In this document: piece after piece, positions 46,270-56,600 of the stretch
Position numbering within the stretch: position 1 is the first letter of the stretch
Layout: every line of letters begins with the position of its first letter
Assembly (NCBI RefSeq): GCF_000711225.1
Contig: NZ_JOMG01000001.1
Coordinates: 480,855-544,854, forward strand
DNA from: Pelobacter seleniigenes DSM 18267
GTDB taxonomy: Bacteria; Desulfobacterota; Desulfuromonadia; Desulfuromonadales; Geopsychrobacteraceae
DNA length: 64,000 bases
Reading direction: 5' to 3'
Position numbers and translations under genes: made by a program
Notes under the pieces: model-generated
Seen by the model: the letters and a program-made list of their open reading frames with translations, nothing else
Told to the model about the DNA's origin: nothing
Database searches by the model: none

Positions 46270-48003
46270 TCAAAACGTGATCCCGACCTGGCCGAGAATC
46301 CGCGAGTTGGAATCATCATTCCCGGTATCCTGATCAGGCCCATAGGCCCAGACCGCCTGCAATGTCCCGATCAGATAACGCCCCTGGCTGTATTCGTAAT
46401 TGACATAGTAAGCAACTCCCACATCACTCAACCGATAACTGTGTGGACTGTCGGTAAAATCGCCATCTTCCAGATAAGTACGCCCAAAATCGGTGAACAA
46501 CCCAACGCTGTTGTTCACTTGCAACACGGGCGGCAACGCATATTTGACCTCGGCAACTGCCAGGTAACCGGTATCCCCCATCAGTCCCGTATAATAGCTG
46601 CGAACCCCTTCCGGGCCGGACAAAGTGAACTGTTCGCTGCCATCAAGGTTTTTATTGCCGAGGGCTTTTTGCCCCTGAAGTCTGGCGCTTAAAGTCAGCT
46701 TCTGGCTCAGTTGCAGCTGCTCCCGAAAGCCCAGGGTCAACTTGGCAAAACGTCCGGCGGTATCCGCTCCGGCTTTGTTAGCTGCTTCCTGGTCATCATC
46801 CGGAAAGCTCAAATCACCGTAGCTGAAGCCGCCTGTCAACGACGATACGGACCTGAGCCCGAACAGGGTTCCGTATTTCAACCTTGAGACGCCCAACGTC
46901 GCGACATAAGAATGTTTTTTACTGATAACCTCGCCAAGCATCTCATCCCGCAATCGCCGCGCTGCTATGTCAAAGGACAAAGTCAGGGTTTCGCTGCTGC
47001 TGCGCTGCCAGGGATAACTGAGTCCCACTCGAAAGGTATCGGCGGTCCCTTTGGCGTCAAGGTCCCGATAGAGACTGCCCAACTCATAGGTGGTCCGCCC
47101 AATCCCCAGATCCAGGCGCAGCCCCCTGTAGCCGAGAGGAAACAGATAATCCAATTGGCCGTTTTGCAAGCCGCTGGCCTTACTGGTGCGGCCGTTCAAC
47201 GCCAGCTGATCGCCAATGCCCAATAATTCGTTAGCCTGCAGGCCGGCCGATAATCGCTCTTTCCCGGTGTAGCGTGAACCATAGTTGTCGGCCAGCAGAT
47301 ACCCTTCCACCCGCGAAGTCGGGTCCACAGCCACGGCAAAGTCAGTGGTTCCCGCTTGTTCGCCACGACTGATGGCAATCTTTGGCATCCCGACCCCCGG
47401 CAGATCACTGGTCAGCAGCATGGCCCGTTCCAGGTCGTCCCGTGCCACCGGTTCTCCTGCCGGCATCGCGTTGTCAAAAATCCCGGCAATGACCTGGTCC
47501 CGGCTCCGGGAATTGTTCTGCAACGTGATTTTGCCATACCGGCCGACCACCATCTGGATCAGCAACACACCTGCGCTGGCGTCCTGTTTGGGTACGTAGG
47601 CCCGCGCCACCAGGAAACCTTTATTGCGGTAATAGGCGGTGATCTTGCCGGCTGCGGCGTAGATCTCGGACAGGGTCAGTTCCCGGTCGCGATAGGGAGC
47701 AACCAATTCCCGGACCGCTGCAAGCTCAGTCTCTGCAACGCCTGCAAACCGGAAATCGCGGATAAAAATAGTTTCTCCGTCCGGCAGGGTAAAAGGTTCA
47801 ACTTTCAATTCCGGTATTTCCGGCACCTCCTGCGGCTTTTCAACCGGTGATTGCTGTGGTGGTCTGGCCTCCTGTACGGCGCTACCAGCATCGTAACTGG
47901 GAGTTGCGGGTGCGGCTGCAACCGAACCGGGCAGCAATATGGCACAAAAAAACAACCAGGCGACCGCCCCGCAAGCGGTGCCCTTGAATGTAGGTCTATT
48001 CAT
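46270..48003 (-). CDS. Two-partner secretion transporter TpsB (ShlB/FhaC/HecB family)
   Basis: A 577-residue outer-membrane protein of the FhaC/ShlB type. Signal peptide (1-30), a Pro/Glu-rich stretch (31-68), POTRA region (about 70-210: TIFIRDFRFAGVAET, NKGFLVARAYVPKQDASAG), then a 16-strand beta barrel (about 220-577) with the loop motif GPEGVRSYYTGLMGD and a C-terminal Phe. It should export the GLUG-repeat TpsA encoded upstream. exbB follows after 21 bases in the same transcript, a linkage not seen in classical TPS loci. No clear TonB box was found. Confidence 0.9.
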   Translation of the reverse strand: MNRPTFKGTACGAVAWLFFCAILLPGSVAAAPATPSYDAGSAVQEARPPQQSPVEKPQEVPEIPELKVEPFTLPDGETIFIRDFRFAGVAETELAAVRELVAPYRDRELTLSEIYAAAGKITAYYRNKGFLVARAYVPKQDASAGVLLIQMVVGRYGKITLQNNSRSRDQVIAGIFDNAMPAGEPVARDDLERAMLLTSDLPGVGMPKIAISRGEQAGTTDFAVAVDPTSRVEGYLLADNYGSRYTGKERLSAGLQANELLGIGDQLALNGRTSKASGLQNGQLDYLFPLGYRGLRLDLGIGRTTYELGSLYRDLDAKGTADTFRVGLSYPWQRSSSETLTLSFDIAARRLRDEMLGEVISKKHSYVATLGVSRLKYGTLFGLRSVSSLTGGFSYGDLSFPDDDQEAANKAGADTAGRFAKLTLGFREQLQLSQKLTLSARLQGQKALGNKNLDGSEQFTLSGPEGVRSYYTGLMGDTGYLAVAEVKYALPPVLQVNNSVGLFTDFGRTYLEDGDFTDSPHSYRLSDVGVAYYVNYEYSQGRYLIGTLQAVWAYGPDQDTGNDDSNSRILGQVGITF

Positions 48004-48094
48004 GAGATGTCCGTTCTTTTGACTAATCTGTAAATTTCATTAAGAGAGACTCCAAGTTAGCGGTCCACAACACTTTTCAATTATTGAATTAATG

Positions 48095-48118
48095 GGGAGG
48101 CGGCAGCCGCCGCCTCCC
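48095..48118 (-). promoter_or_regulatory. GC-rich hairpin between ModA-like and tpsB genes
   Basis: A perfect 10-base stem (48095-48104 with 48109-48118) and a 4-base loop, with no T-run. A second, shorter hairpin (CCGGTTCT...AACCGG) lies nearby at about 48139-48157. It could protect the 3' end of the ModA-like message or partly stop transcription before tpsB. Confidence 0.5.
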
Positions 48119-48169
48119 TCCAGGTTTGTTACTAAGTTATCCGGTTCTGAAGAACCGGGTTTGGATTGT

Positions 48170-49036
48170 TTATTCTTCTTGCGGCGGCAGGGCATAGCAG
48201 TAGTTGGAAATAATTGCCCGACCACTAGAGGACTGGATAAAATCAATGAAATCACTTAGAGCAATATCATTCTCATCATCAAGGTCGCGATCAATTCTGA
48301 CTCCGGCCTGTAGTAAGGAGATGGTCGGATGAGCTGAAGCATCAAAGGTATAATAAGAGTCATACTGATAGTCACCAGTATCTCTATAACTACCGCTACC
48401 GTTGCAAACCTGGGCATTGCCGACAATGCCGATATCGTAGACATTTGAAAGGTTTGTTACATTGGCGACAACTTCGTACATCTGGGTTTGGCGGGTAACC
48501 AGTGCAGGGTCGTCAGGGTCGACGGTGCTAGGTGGGGTACCATCCAGAATATTGGTATTCTCTAGGACATAAGCTGCAGCTTGGCCATAAGAACCGCCTG
48601 AAGTGCAAATATCGACTTTATTTCCATCGACGAAATATGTACTGGGGATCATTCCGCTACTTACATTGTAGGTATTGCGGTGTGACCACATGACCAAAGT
48701 TCCCTGAGCATAGTTAAAAGGGCTGTGGACTTCGGCGTAGTTATTATACAAGTTCAACGGGATTGCGGTATTAGCTGATAGAAACAAGTCGTAAGGAGTG
48801 TCCTGACCGCCATTCAGTGCATTGACAACGTTAGTATTGAGAACACTCATGGATGCATAGGTTACCGACCAGTCTTCAGTATCCGTTCCTGTTTCATTGG
48901 AAAAAGCTGCAATAAGAGCAGTCAGAGTATCGTTGAACCCAGCAGCTACTCCGATCTGTACTGCGGCCATGGTTGAACCAGCCGTTACCAGCAAGACAGT
49001 TAATGCGATCAGCAATGTTGAAAAACACTTTTTCAT
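48170..49036 (-). CDS. ModA-like periplasmic binding protein (first)
   Basis: A 288-residue secreted protein, ATG at 49036 with AAGGAGAGG upstream. The signal peptide ends around STMA. The fold is of the molybdate-binding ModA type (AVQIGVAAGFNDTLTALIAA, ALNGGQDTPYDLFLSANTA), but longer, with a cysteine-containing insert (GIVGNAQVCNGSGSYRDTGD) and an acidic stretch (DRDLDDENDIALSDFIDF) that might bind calcium. It lies between tpsA and tpsB, with no ABC permease nearby, so it is unlikely to be an ordinary molybdate uptake receptor. Confidence 0.75.
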   Translation of the reverse strand: MKKCFSTLLIALTVLLVTAGSTMAAVQIGVAAGFNDTLTALIAAFSNETGTDTEDWSVTYASMSVLNTNVVNALNGGQDTPYDLFLSANTAIPLNLYNNYAEVHSPFNYAQGTLVMWSHRNTYNVSSGMIPSTYFVDGNKVDICTSGGSYGQAAAYVLENTNILDGTPPSTVDPDDPALVTRQTQMYEVVANVTNLSNVYDIGIVGNAQVCNGSGSYRDTGDYQYDSYYTFDASAHPTISLLQAGVRIDRDLDDENDIALSDFIDFIQSSSGRAIISNYCYALPPQEE

Positions 49037-49172
49037 CTTGCCTCTCCTTTTCAAGTTAAAGTTGTCTTTTCATCTAGAAACGAGTTAAATTAATTTCCTT
49101 TTTACAAAAAAAGGGAACCTCCTTCCCGGGGTATCCGTTTTTGGCCGTTGGCAGCCCCCTCTATTACGGCCG

Positions 49173-49203
49173 TTCCCCGGTGCCGGGCCCTGGCACCGGG
49201 GAA
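49173..49203 (-). promoter_or_regulatory. Hairpin after tpsA
   Basis: TTCCCCGGTGCC and GGCACCGGGGAA pair perfectly (12 bases) with a 7-base loop, starting 12 bases after the tpsA stop. On the minus strand no T-run follows, so a 3' stabiliser of the tpsA message is more likely than a terminator. Confidence 0.55.
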
Positions 49204-49214
49204 AAAAAGCCATT

Positions 49215-52200
49215 TTATTTATCAGAGTTCGAAGGGCCTTTATCGTCCTCCAGGTTATAGCGCACACCGTCGATTTCAATGCTTCTGATGTGGCTAGAAT
49301 AATTGGCAGAATCGACGTAAGCTATAGTTCCCTCAACCGCTGCCGCCGATGAAGCGACCGGCGAGCCGGAGGCGGTTTCTTGATTCCAATTATCAACTTT
49401 GTCCATCGTGTATGCGCCCTGTTCTTCACTACTGGAGACAGTGGTCGCCGTGTCCAGTGCAGTTTCTTGCCGCTCCTGCCAGGCGGCTTCGGCCGCCACG
49501 TCCGTGTAAGTGCTGTTGGTCACGGTCGTCTCACCTTCACTGTCAATTGTTGTTCCGATCAGGCGTCCAGCGTTATTACCGTTTAAGGCGACCGACCCGG
49601 TAGCTGTGGAATCGCTTATTGAATTGTTGTCCGAATTGCCAAGCAGCCCACCAATTGTTCCAGAATTATTTCCTTCAACGGTGACATTCCCACTGGCAGT
49701 GGCGTTGGTAATAGTGCTGCCGTCGGCACTGCCGAGGAGCCCACCCACATAATCCGCAGAACCGGGGAGACCAAGGATATTGACGTAGACATTGCCACTG
49801 GCTGAGACATTGGTCAGCGTACTTTCTCCAGCAGCTCCTGCCAAACCGCCGACAAAACCACCTTCACCTGTAACGTTGCCGGTCGCGTAGCTGTCACTGA
49901 TGTTGCTGTAGTACAGCGCTCCGATCAAACCACCGACACCATTTGCGCCTATAACGTTGCCGGTCGCAAAGCTGCTGCTGATATCCGTGTATGAGGACTC
50001 GCCGATCAGTCCACCGGTGTGATTGCTCCCACTTGCAACGGTAACGTCGCCAGTGGCATAACTGCTGGTTACAATGGCGTGCTCGCTACGCCCGATCAGA
50101 CCTCCTGTATTGGCTGCACTATTATTGTTGTTTGAAGTAACATCGCCAGAGGCATAACAATTGGTGACTGTCGTTGAGCTTGAGGGGGTGCCTGCAGCAT
50201 AACCGATCAGCCCGCCGACATCGTTCTTACCGGAAACGTCACCAGTGGCATGACTGTCGCTAATGGCATCTGTTGTACTCTCCCCAATCAGCCCACCGAT
50301 GCGGCCTTGAGTGGTGTCGTTTTCTCCAGAATAACTGCTGGTAACAACGCCACTGGCAAAAACGTTATTGATGATATTGTTGGCACTTTTGCCAATCAGC
50401 CCACCCATTTTTATCCCACCAATAACAGCGCCGCTGGCGTAGCTGTCGCTGATCTCGCTCCAGCCAGCCCAGCCAATCAAACCACCAAGGTTTTCGCTGG
50501 GCTGAGGAGCGAGGGAGGTCCCCCATTCGGTGCCAGTAACTATGCCAGTTGCATAACTGTTGCTGAGAATTGACCTTTCTGAACTAGAGCCGTAGAGGTA
50601 ACCAAGCAGCCCGCCGACATGGTTTGATCCAGTGACTGCGCCGCTGGCAGAGCTGTCCCTGATACTGGTGTTCTTGGCATAACCGATCAGCCCGCCGATA
50701 AATTTTGAGGCAGTATTCTCGTCAGTATCCGTATCATTGTGACCGGTAACATCGACGTCAGCGTGGGCATTGGTAACGCTGCCGTTACGTTGGTAGCCGA
50801 TCAACCCACCGGCATACTTGGTACCCGTGCTACTATCGCTGGCCCAAGTGCCGGTAATGCTGCCACTGGCACTGACATGACTGATATCAGCATAACTTTG
50901 GCCGACCAAGGTACCGACATAGTAGCCGCCGGTGATGTCCGCATTAACCAGATGCAAATCACGGATGACGCTGCCTGCATCAGCCTTGCCGACCAGAGCC
51001 ACATATTTATAGCCCCTAATGGTCAGATTGCTGATACCGTGCCCAAGCCCAGTCAAAGTGCCGGAGAGAGTGTTGACCAAGGCACTGCTGTAGAGGGTGC
51101 CGGCAGCATCCAGATCCTCGGCGATCGCGTAACGGCCGGTCCCGTCCACGGCGGCTAGAGCATCCATGCTATGAATCAGGGTGTAGGCGTTGCCGTTGAC
51201 GGTCAAACTGGCCGAAGCCCCGCTCAAGGTGATGCTGCCTCCGTCGGCAATATTGTAGTCACTCCCATAATTGAGATCCAGGCCGGCATCCTCGCCGCCG
51301 GCGCTTATTGCGGCATTGATGTTGATGTCGTTGGTGGCGGTCAGCGTCAAAGTGGTGTTGGCCGACCAACTCACTGCGTCATTCACATCGATATCCGCGT
51401 TATCTCCATTGCCCTGGGTCGATTCCAGGGTGATGTGGTTGCTGTCGAGCAGGGTGCCCAGCAGGGTGGCGCTGATATCGCCGCCGTCATTGCTGATGAC
51501 AAAGCCATCAGGATCAATCAGCCAGGTGCCGGTTTCTCCATCACCAGCCAATGTGGTGATCACGGCACTGTCCGCCACGGTTACCGTATCGCCCGAGGTT
51601 TCTATGAACCCACCGTCGCCACCATTGGGTGCCGAAGCATCTAGGGTGCCGTCCACGGTAGTGGTGCCGCCGTGGGCGTAAAGTTCGATGGACCCGGTCA
51701 GGTCGTCGATGGTTCGGGCCTGGATGATGCCGGTATTATTGACCTGGGCACTGAGCAGATCATCCGCCGCCTTGGCGGTGAGGATCACGTTGCCGCCGTC
51801 GGCGTAGATGGCTTCCTTGTTCTCCACCAGAGCATCCAGCGTCCCCTGGTCCACCGTCACGCTGACAATGGAATCGCCATTGAAATTGAGGGTGGTCTGG
51901 GCGCCGCCGGCCAGGACGACCGTCCCTTTGGTGGCGGTAATCAGGCCCTGATTGGAAACAGTCTTGCCGAGAAGGATGACATAGCGGCCGTCCGTGGCGG
52001 TGATGGTGCCCAGGTTGATGACGGCAGCGTCGGAATCCCCGCTGAAGGTATAGTCGCCGTTGAGGAAATCCGCATCGCTGATATCCTGCGTACTGGCGAC
52101 GAACCCGGCGGTGTTGATGCTGGCCCCGTTCGCAATGGTCACCCCGGCTGAGTTGATCAGGAACACCTGTCCGTTGGCATTGAGCGCCCCTTCGATCAGG

Positions 52201-52556
52201 CTGCTTTCACGGCCGACAACCCGGTTCAGTGCCACCGCATGAGAATTGGGCTGGTTGAAATTGACTGTCTCGTTGGGAGCAATCCCGAAACGCTGCCAGT
52301 TGATGATCGCCTTGCCGCTGTTCTGATCGATATTGGTGACAGTGCCTTCCTGATTGATCGTGGCGCTGCCACTGGTGACCTGTCCCCCTTGGGGCGCGGC
52401 GAACACCGGGACAGCAAACAGCAGGTGTATCGCCAGCAAAGCACACAACGACATCCATGGGCTGCGTAATCGCGGTCCCGGTGCTGCGGAAGCTGTTATT
52501 ATGGACTTTTGAGCCATTTTTATCGGTAACCACTTCACTCGCCTGAACTCTTTCAT
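49215..52556 (-). CDS. Two-partner secretion exoprotein TpsA with GLUG repeats
   Basis: A 1113-residue secreted adhesin-like protein. Extended signal region (1-54), then the haemagglutination-type TPS domain (55-330) with QNSGKAIINWQRFGIAPNET, NFNQPNSHAVALNRVVG and ANGQVFLINSAGVTIANGAS. From about 545 to 1010 there are some fourteen GLUG repeats of the pattern GGLIG...SYATGDVTG, which form a beta-helix. The C-terminal 90 residues are acidic and lack an anchor, so it may be released or held by TpsB. ATG at 52556 with a weak ribosome-binding site; the frame begins at 52574. First gene of the locus. Confidence 0.9.
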   Translation of the reverse strand: MKEFRRVKWLPIKMAQKSIITASAAPGPRLRSPWMSLCALLAIHLLFAVPVFAAPQGGQVTSGSATINQEGTVTNIDQNSGKAIINWQRFGIAPNETVNFNQPNSHAVALNRVVGRESSLIEGALNANGQVFLINSAGVTIANGASINTAGFVASTQDISDADFLNGDYTFSGDSDAAVINLGTITATDGRYVILLGKTVSNQGLITATKGTVVLAGGAQTTLNFNGDSIVSVTVDQGTLDALVENKEAIYADGGNVILTAKAADDLLSAQVNNTGIIQARTIDDLTGSIELYAHGGTTTVDGTLDASAPNGGDGGFIETSGDTVTVADSAVITTLAGDGETGTWLIDPDGFVISNDGGDISATLLGTLLDSNHITLESTQGNGDNADIDVNDAVSWSANTTLTLTATNDININAAISAGGEDAGLDLNYGSDYNIADGGSITLSGASASLTVNGNAYTLIHSMDALAAVDGTGRYAIAEDLDAAGTLYSSALVNTLSGTLTGLGHGISNLTIRGYKYVALVGKADAGSVIRDLHLVNADITGGYYVGTLVGQSYADISHVSASGSITGTWASDSSTGTKYAGGLIGYQRNGSVTNAHADVDVTGHNDTDTDENTASKFIGGLIGYAKNTSIRDSSASGAVTGSNHVGGLLGYLYGSSSERSILSNSYATGIVTGTEWGTSLAPQPSENLGGLIGWAGWSEISDSYASGAVIGGIKMGGLIGKSANNIINNVFASGVVTSSYSGENDTTQGRIGGLIGESTTDAISDSHATGDVSGKNDVGGLIGYAAGTPSSSTTVTNCYASGDVTSNNNNSAANTGGLIGRSEHAIVTSSYATGDVTVASGSNHTGGLIGESSYTDISSSFATGNVIGANGVGGLIGALYYSNISDSYATGNVTGEGGFVGGLAGAAGESTLTNVSASGNVYVNILGLPGSADYVGGLLGSADGSTITNATASGNVTVEGNNSGTIGGLLGNSDNNSISDSTATGSVALNGNNAGRLIGTTIDSEGETTVTNSTYTDVAAEAAWQERQETALDTATTVSSSEEQGAYTMDKVDNWNQETASGSPVASSAAAVEGTIAYVDSANYSSHIRSIEIDGVRYNLEDDKGPSNSDK

Positions 52557-53333
52557 TATGACCACCCTTTTCACCCTATTGAGCCTCTTAGAAATAAATA
52601 GAGGTCGGCTAAATTGCCGATAAATAAATCAGTTGCTGACCTGAAAAATCTTGGTAGCACCAAGCAATATTTAATTTCATGACATAAACAACATGTGGAG
52701 GGCATGGCTCAACCAGCTCTCAAAACAAGGACTGCGCAGTACCGCCTGAAGCTATCTATTCAGCTGTTGTCGATATCGATATTCATTTCGATATATATTA
52801 AAAAAATATCGATTCAGACCAGAATTTTCCTGGGGGATACTCTCTCCCGGAACGATGTTTATTTATGAAATATAAAAACCCCAAAGGGCAAAGCCCAACA
52901 CCCGGAAAAGAGCATCTGGGTGTTGGGCTGCAACCGAATTAATAAAGATCTTTTAAAATATGTTGAACAACCCTTTTGGACAGATAATTGCGGGCTGATG
53001 CTTAACAGAGACGCTTTCCGCCGGGAGGAAGAGCGAAAATACGATAAACATTAATGAATCATCAATATTTACATTTAAACTTACGAACGAAGTTCAAGGC
53101 TTCATCATTGAAAAACGAGCTTTTCATAACTCGATATTCATGTCGCTATTCTTTTTTGAATTACGTATTACTATCATTTCTGTGCATTTGTCAATAATAT
53201 TTTTGCTATATATTTCCGCAAAGCTCTCGTGTCAAAGTGGCCGTTATCTCCCCCCAGAGGGAAATCAAGCCATTTATTTTACTGATTTATTTCTTCCTAC
53301 TGGCAATTGGGCAGTCAATAAAAAAGCTAGAAA
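52557..53333. other. Regulatory gap upstream of tpsA
   Basis: No gene is seen. It holds an AT-rich direct repeat, TCGATATTCATTTCGATAT at 52776-52794 and a 17/19 match at 53131-53149, and a 12-base stem hairpin at 52891-52928. These may be binding sites for a regulator of tpsA. Confidence 0.5.
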
Positions 53334-53508
53334 GTTGGCATCCGGAAACTCCGGATGCCAACGCATAAGTTTTCAGATTGGAAACGAGCAATTTTTCGTT
53401 GTGGCAAGGACATCAAGGGGATGCGCGGAGGCGTAGTTCTTTACGCCGCACAAGAAAACCCGCAGATTGACACCGCCACAGCAGAAAAGGGCCGTTTCCG
53501 GATGAAAA
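53334..53508 (+). mobile_element. MITE-like element, copy 2 (175 bp)
   Basis: The second complete copy of the element at 14655, in the same orientation. Ends: GTTGGCATCCGGAAAC and, inverted, TTTTCATCCGGAAAC. Target duplication CTAGAAA at 53327-53333 and 53509-53515. The left hairpin (53334-53362) is a perfect 12-base stem here; the changes from copy 1 at stem positions 5 and 25 are compensatory. About nine differences from copy 1 by eye. Confidence 0.87.
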
Positions 53509-53592
53509 CTAGAAAGGGATCGCGTATTGCGCCAATCACGATAACCAGTCCCAAATCTGAGGAATTTGGAATCATGTGCCGAAGCAATCCAT

Positions 53593-53626
53593 AAAAAGAG
53601 CCCTATGGTGGAAATCCATAGGGCTC
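53593..53626 (-). terminator. Terminator of the MSHA operon
   Basis: GAGCCCTATGG and CCATAGGGCTC form an 11-base perfect stem, followed by TTTTTAT on the minus strand. It is 41 bases after the mshQ stop. Confidence 0.88.
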
Positions 53627-53667
53627 AGGGTCAGTTCATTCTTGGCTTTTCAGATGGAGGAATTAGG

Positions 53668-56600
53668 TTACCAGACCGATTCACGCTGATAAATTAGACG
53701 CGGATTCCCCTGGTAAATTCCAAAAGTGGCTTGGCAGGTGGGGTTGTTGACGGTTCCGTCACCGTTCCAGTCGAATTGCAACCAGGGCAGACCCGCTCCT
53801 GTCGCGGTTGACAGATCCAGGGTCAGGTCGACACTGCCATCATTGCCAGTGCCGGGCGCACTCAAGCTGATAGCAGCATCATTCAAACCATTGACCAAAC
53901 TGCCGTTCCCCGCAATGACGGTTTCCCCGTCCGCCAGATTGTTCTGGTAATTGCCCAATGCAAAATTGGCACTGTCAACGGCACTGCACCCATCAGCCGT
54001 GTTCACCACGAAAGCCGTCCCATCAAAAAATTCAGCCCGGACCGGGATAGTCAGCGCTAAGGTTTCCGGGCCGTAGGCATTCTGGAGCAGCAAGCGGCCG
54101 TAGCGCTGTTCGGTTCCGGCAATTGCTGCAATCGTATATGAGTTACAGACACTGTCACCTTCAGGATCATAACAAACGCCGTCCGTATCCGTTAAATCGT
54201 CAGCGCTTAAAGTCAGATCGACATTGGCGTTAAAAGGAGCAGTGACCGCAGCAGGCTTACTGTAAACCAGGGCTTCATCTGCAAGGGTTAGGATGCCGAC
54301 GCCATCATTATCCGCCGTGCCACTCCAACTACCACTACCCGCAGTGGCGACAGCCAAGATTGCTGGACTACCGGAATTATCACTATAGCTTCGCCCACCG
54401 ATGCCAGAGTTCATATGCCAATAGCTCCCGGCATAGTTCAGAGTGGTATCACCTGAGCGGTTCAACGCCGTGACGGTCCATTGCGGATTCGTTACAAAGG
54501 GAAAAGGTTGATCCAGGTAGGTAAAAACGCCATTACAAGCTGAGCCAAGAAGTGGCGTGTTGCTATTGACATTGAAACGGGCCGGGACAAAGCGCCCAAA
54601 ACCGCTGGTCCCGATCACTAAGGGAATTTCCGGGCTCCCGAAAAAGCAGCCGTATTTGCGGTCGGAGGACAAACTATTGGAGAAGCCGGAGACGCAATCG
54701 CCCGGCTGGTCAACGGCAGTGAAGCTGTCATCGTAAACAGCATATTGATCGAGACCAAAATGTCCGACTTCAGTGTAGGAAAATTCCGTTCCGCTGGCAA
54801 CGCCAGTCAGCGCGGATGCGGCGGAAAACGTTCCGGCAAGCACCCCGGCCGCCGGGCTGCCAACAAGTAGCGTATTGTCTATTTGTGGCGTACCGTCATA
54901 ACCGGAGACAGCGGTCGCCGTTAAATTGAATGGGGCTCCGGCAGCAATCACCGCCCCTCCACTTAGATTCAAATTCGTTGCATTGTTGGAGGTAACATCA
55001 AGACTCTGCGGTCGAATGGCGAAGTTATCAGAAGAGCAGGCCGGTGCCGAACCGCCCACAAGGGCACGCACCTTGACATTGCGTGCTGCTGGAGAATAAT
55101 TGAAAGAGACCGTCTTTCGACCCGCATCGGCCTGGGAAAAAGAGAGGTCAGTGGCGGTATTGAGACCATTCCCGGTCGGGCAGGAAGACTCCGAGGCGTC
55201 AACTAGGTCAACGGATACAGTCCCGGTGTAATCGGCATTAATGCTGGTGGAACCGAGCAACGCCAGAATATCGATATCAAAAGATCGCCCAGCCAGCTTG
55301 GTATAAATAGGCGTCTGCGGGGCAGCACCTGGCTCGACCGCATCAAAGTCGCAGGAGGCAGCTTCAAAATCCAGGGAGCAACTTTGCGAGGTTCCATTGT
55401 CACAACGTGTTGAATTGGAAGGAGTTGGGGTAACGCTCTTGGTGCCAAGGGTAACGGTGCCTGTGCTTGACCGGCTCAAATAATATGAAGCAATACCCCC
55501 CTTAAAAGTAAAGGTATTGCTACCAACCCAACCATCATCGTTTAACCCAACGGTGACCGATCCTGGGTAAAGTGCACTGCAAGAGGAATCCATACAAGCA
55601 CGAAACGTGACTCGCTCAGGAGCGCAAATGGATGCGGTTCCGTCGTGCTCTATCTGAATATGATCAAAGGTCCCGGAACAGGATCGCCCCAGCATCATGT
55701 CGGCTTTGACCTCTTCGGCACTCAACTCAAAACTGTAAAGCTTCACCTCATCAATCATGCCCCGGAAATTTCGCTCGTTTATAATATTATTGCAGGTGGC
55801 CCCGGTGGAGATATCACCACCGATGTAAAAGTTACAGGGATTCGACTTTAACGTTCCCTGCCAGTTGTTGGTTTTTGCATCCTGCACGCCATTGATATAA
55901 ATGCGCTGCCGCCGGACCCCCGAGGACGAATCAAAAGTAATGGCGACATGGGTCCATTGATTGAGGGGAATCTTTGTTGCAGAGGTCAGGGTTGAAGAGT
56001 TCCACCACCAGTACAATTGTCCTGAAGAGTTGAGGTGAAACTCATAGTTGACATCATTGGACAAAATTGAATAGAGCCCACTGCCGGACGGATAAGCCGT
56101 TGGATAAATCCATGCTGATGCAGATAGCTGAGTTGTATAATCAAACAGTGCACTCTCCCCGACTTCAACGATAGCGTTCCCATCAAAAGACGCGGCATTA
56201 CAGAACCCACCAATAACCGAGGCATGCTCAGAGGCAATGGTCGGATCAGGATCGACAATATTGGTGCTGGTCGGATAGGAACTGGTCCGGCGCCTGCCGT
56301 GCAGTTCAGTTCCCCCGCTATCAATCACCTCTCCAGCCGTGCCAGTCCATGAGCCCACTGTCTCGTCCATTCGGAAGTGAGTCACGGCGCTGGCAAGGAC
56401 TAAAACCGTAGCACTGGCCGATTCGGAGCCGGGGGAGGTGGCAGTGTTGACCAACGGTCCCTGCTTGTTTAATTCCACGGCAATTGTCAATGTGTTACTT
56501 GCACCGGCGGGCAGGGAACTGATTGTCCAGGTCAGGCTCTGTCCTGATATCGCCACGGTTCCGGCTGATGCCACATGGGTCACATAAGTCATCCCATCCG

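Noticed and set aside
52557-53333. c-di-GMP riboswitch upstream of tpsA
   Set aside because: Isolated GCAAAGC-like strings occur, but not the paired GEMM core in either direction.
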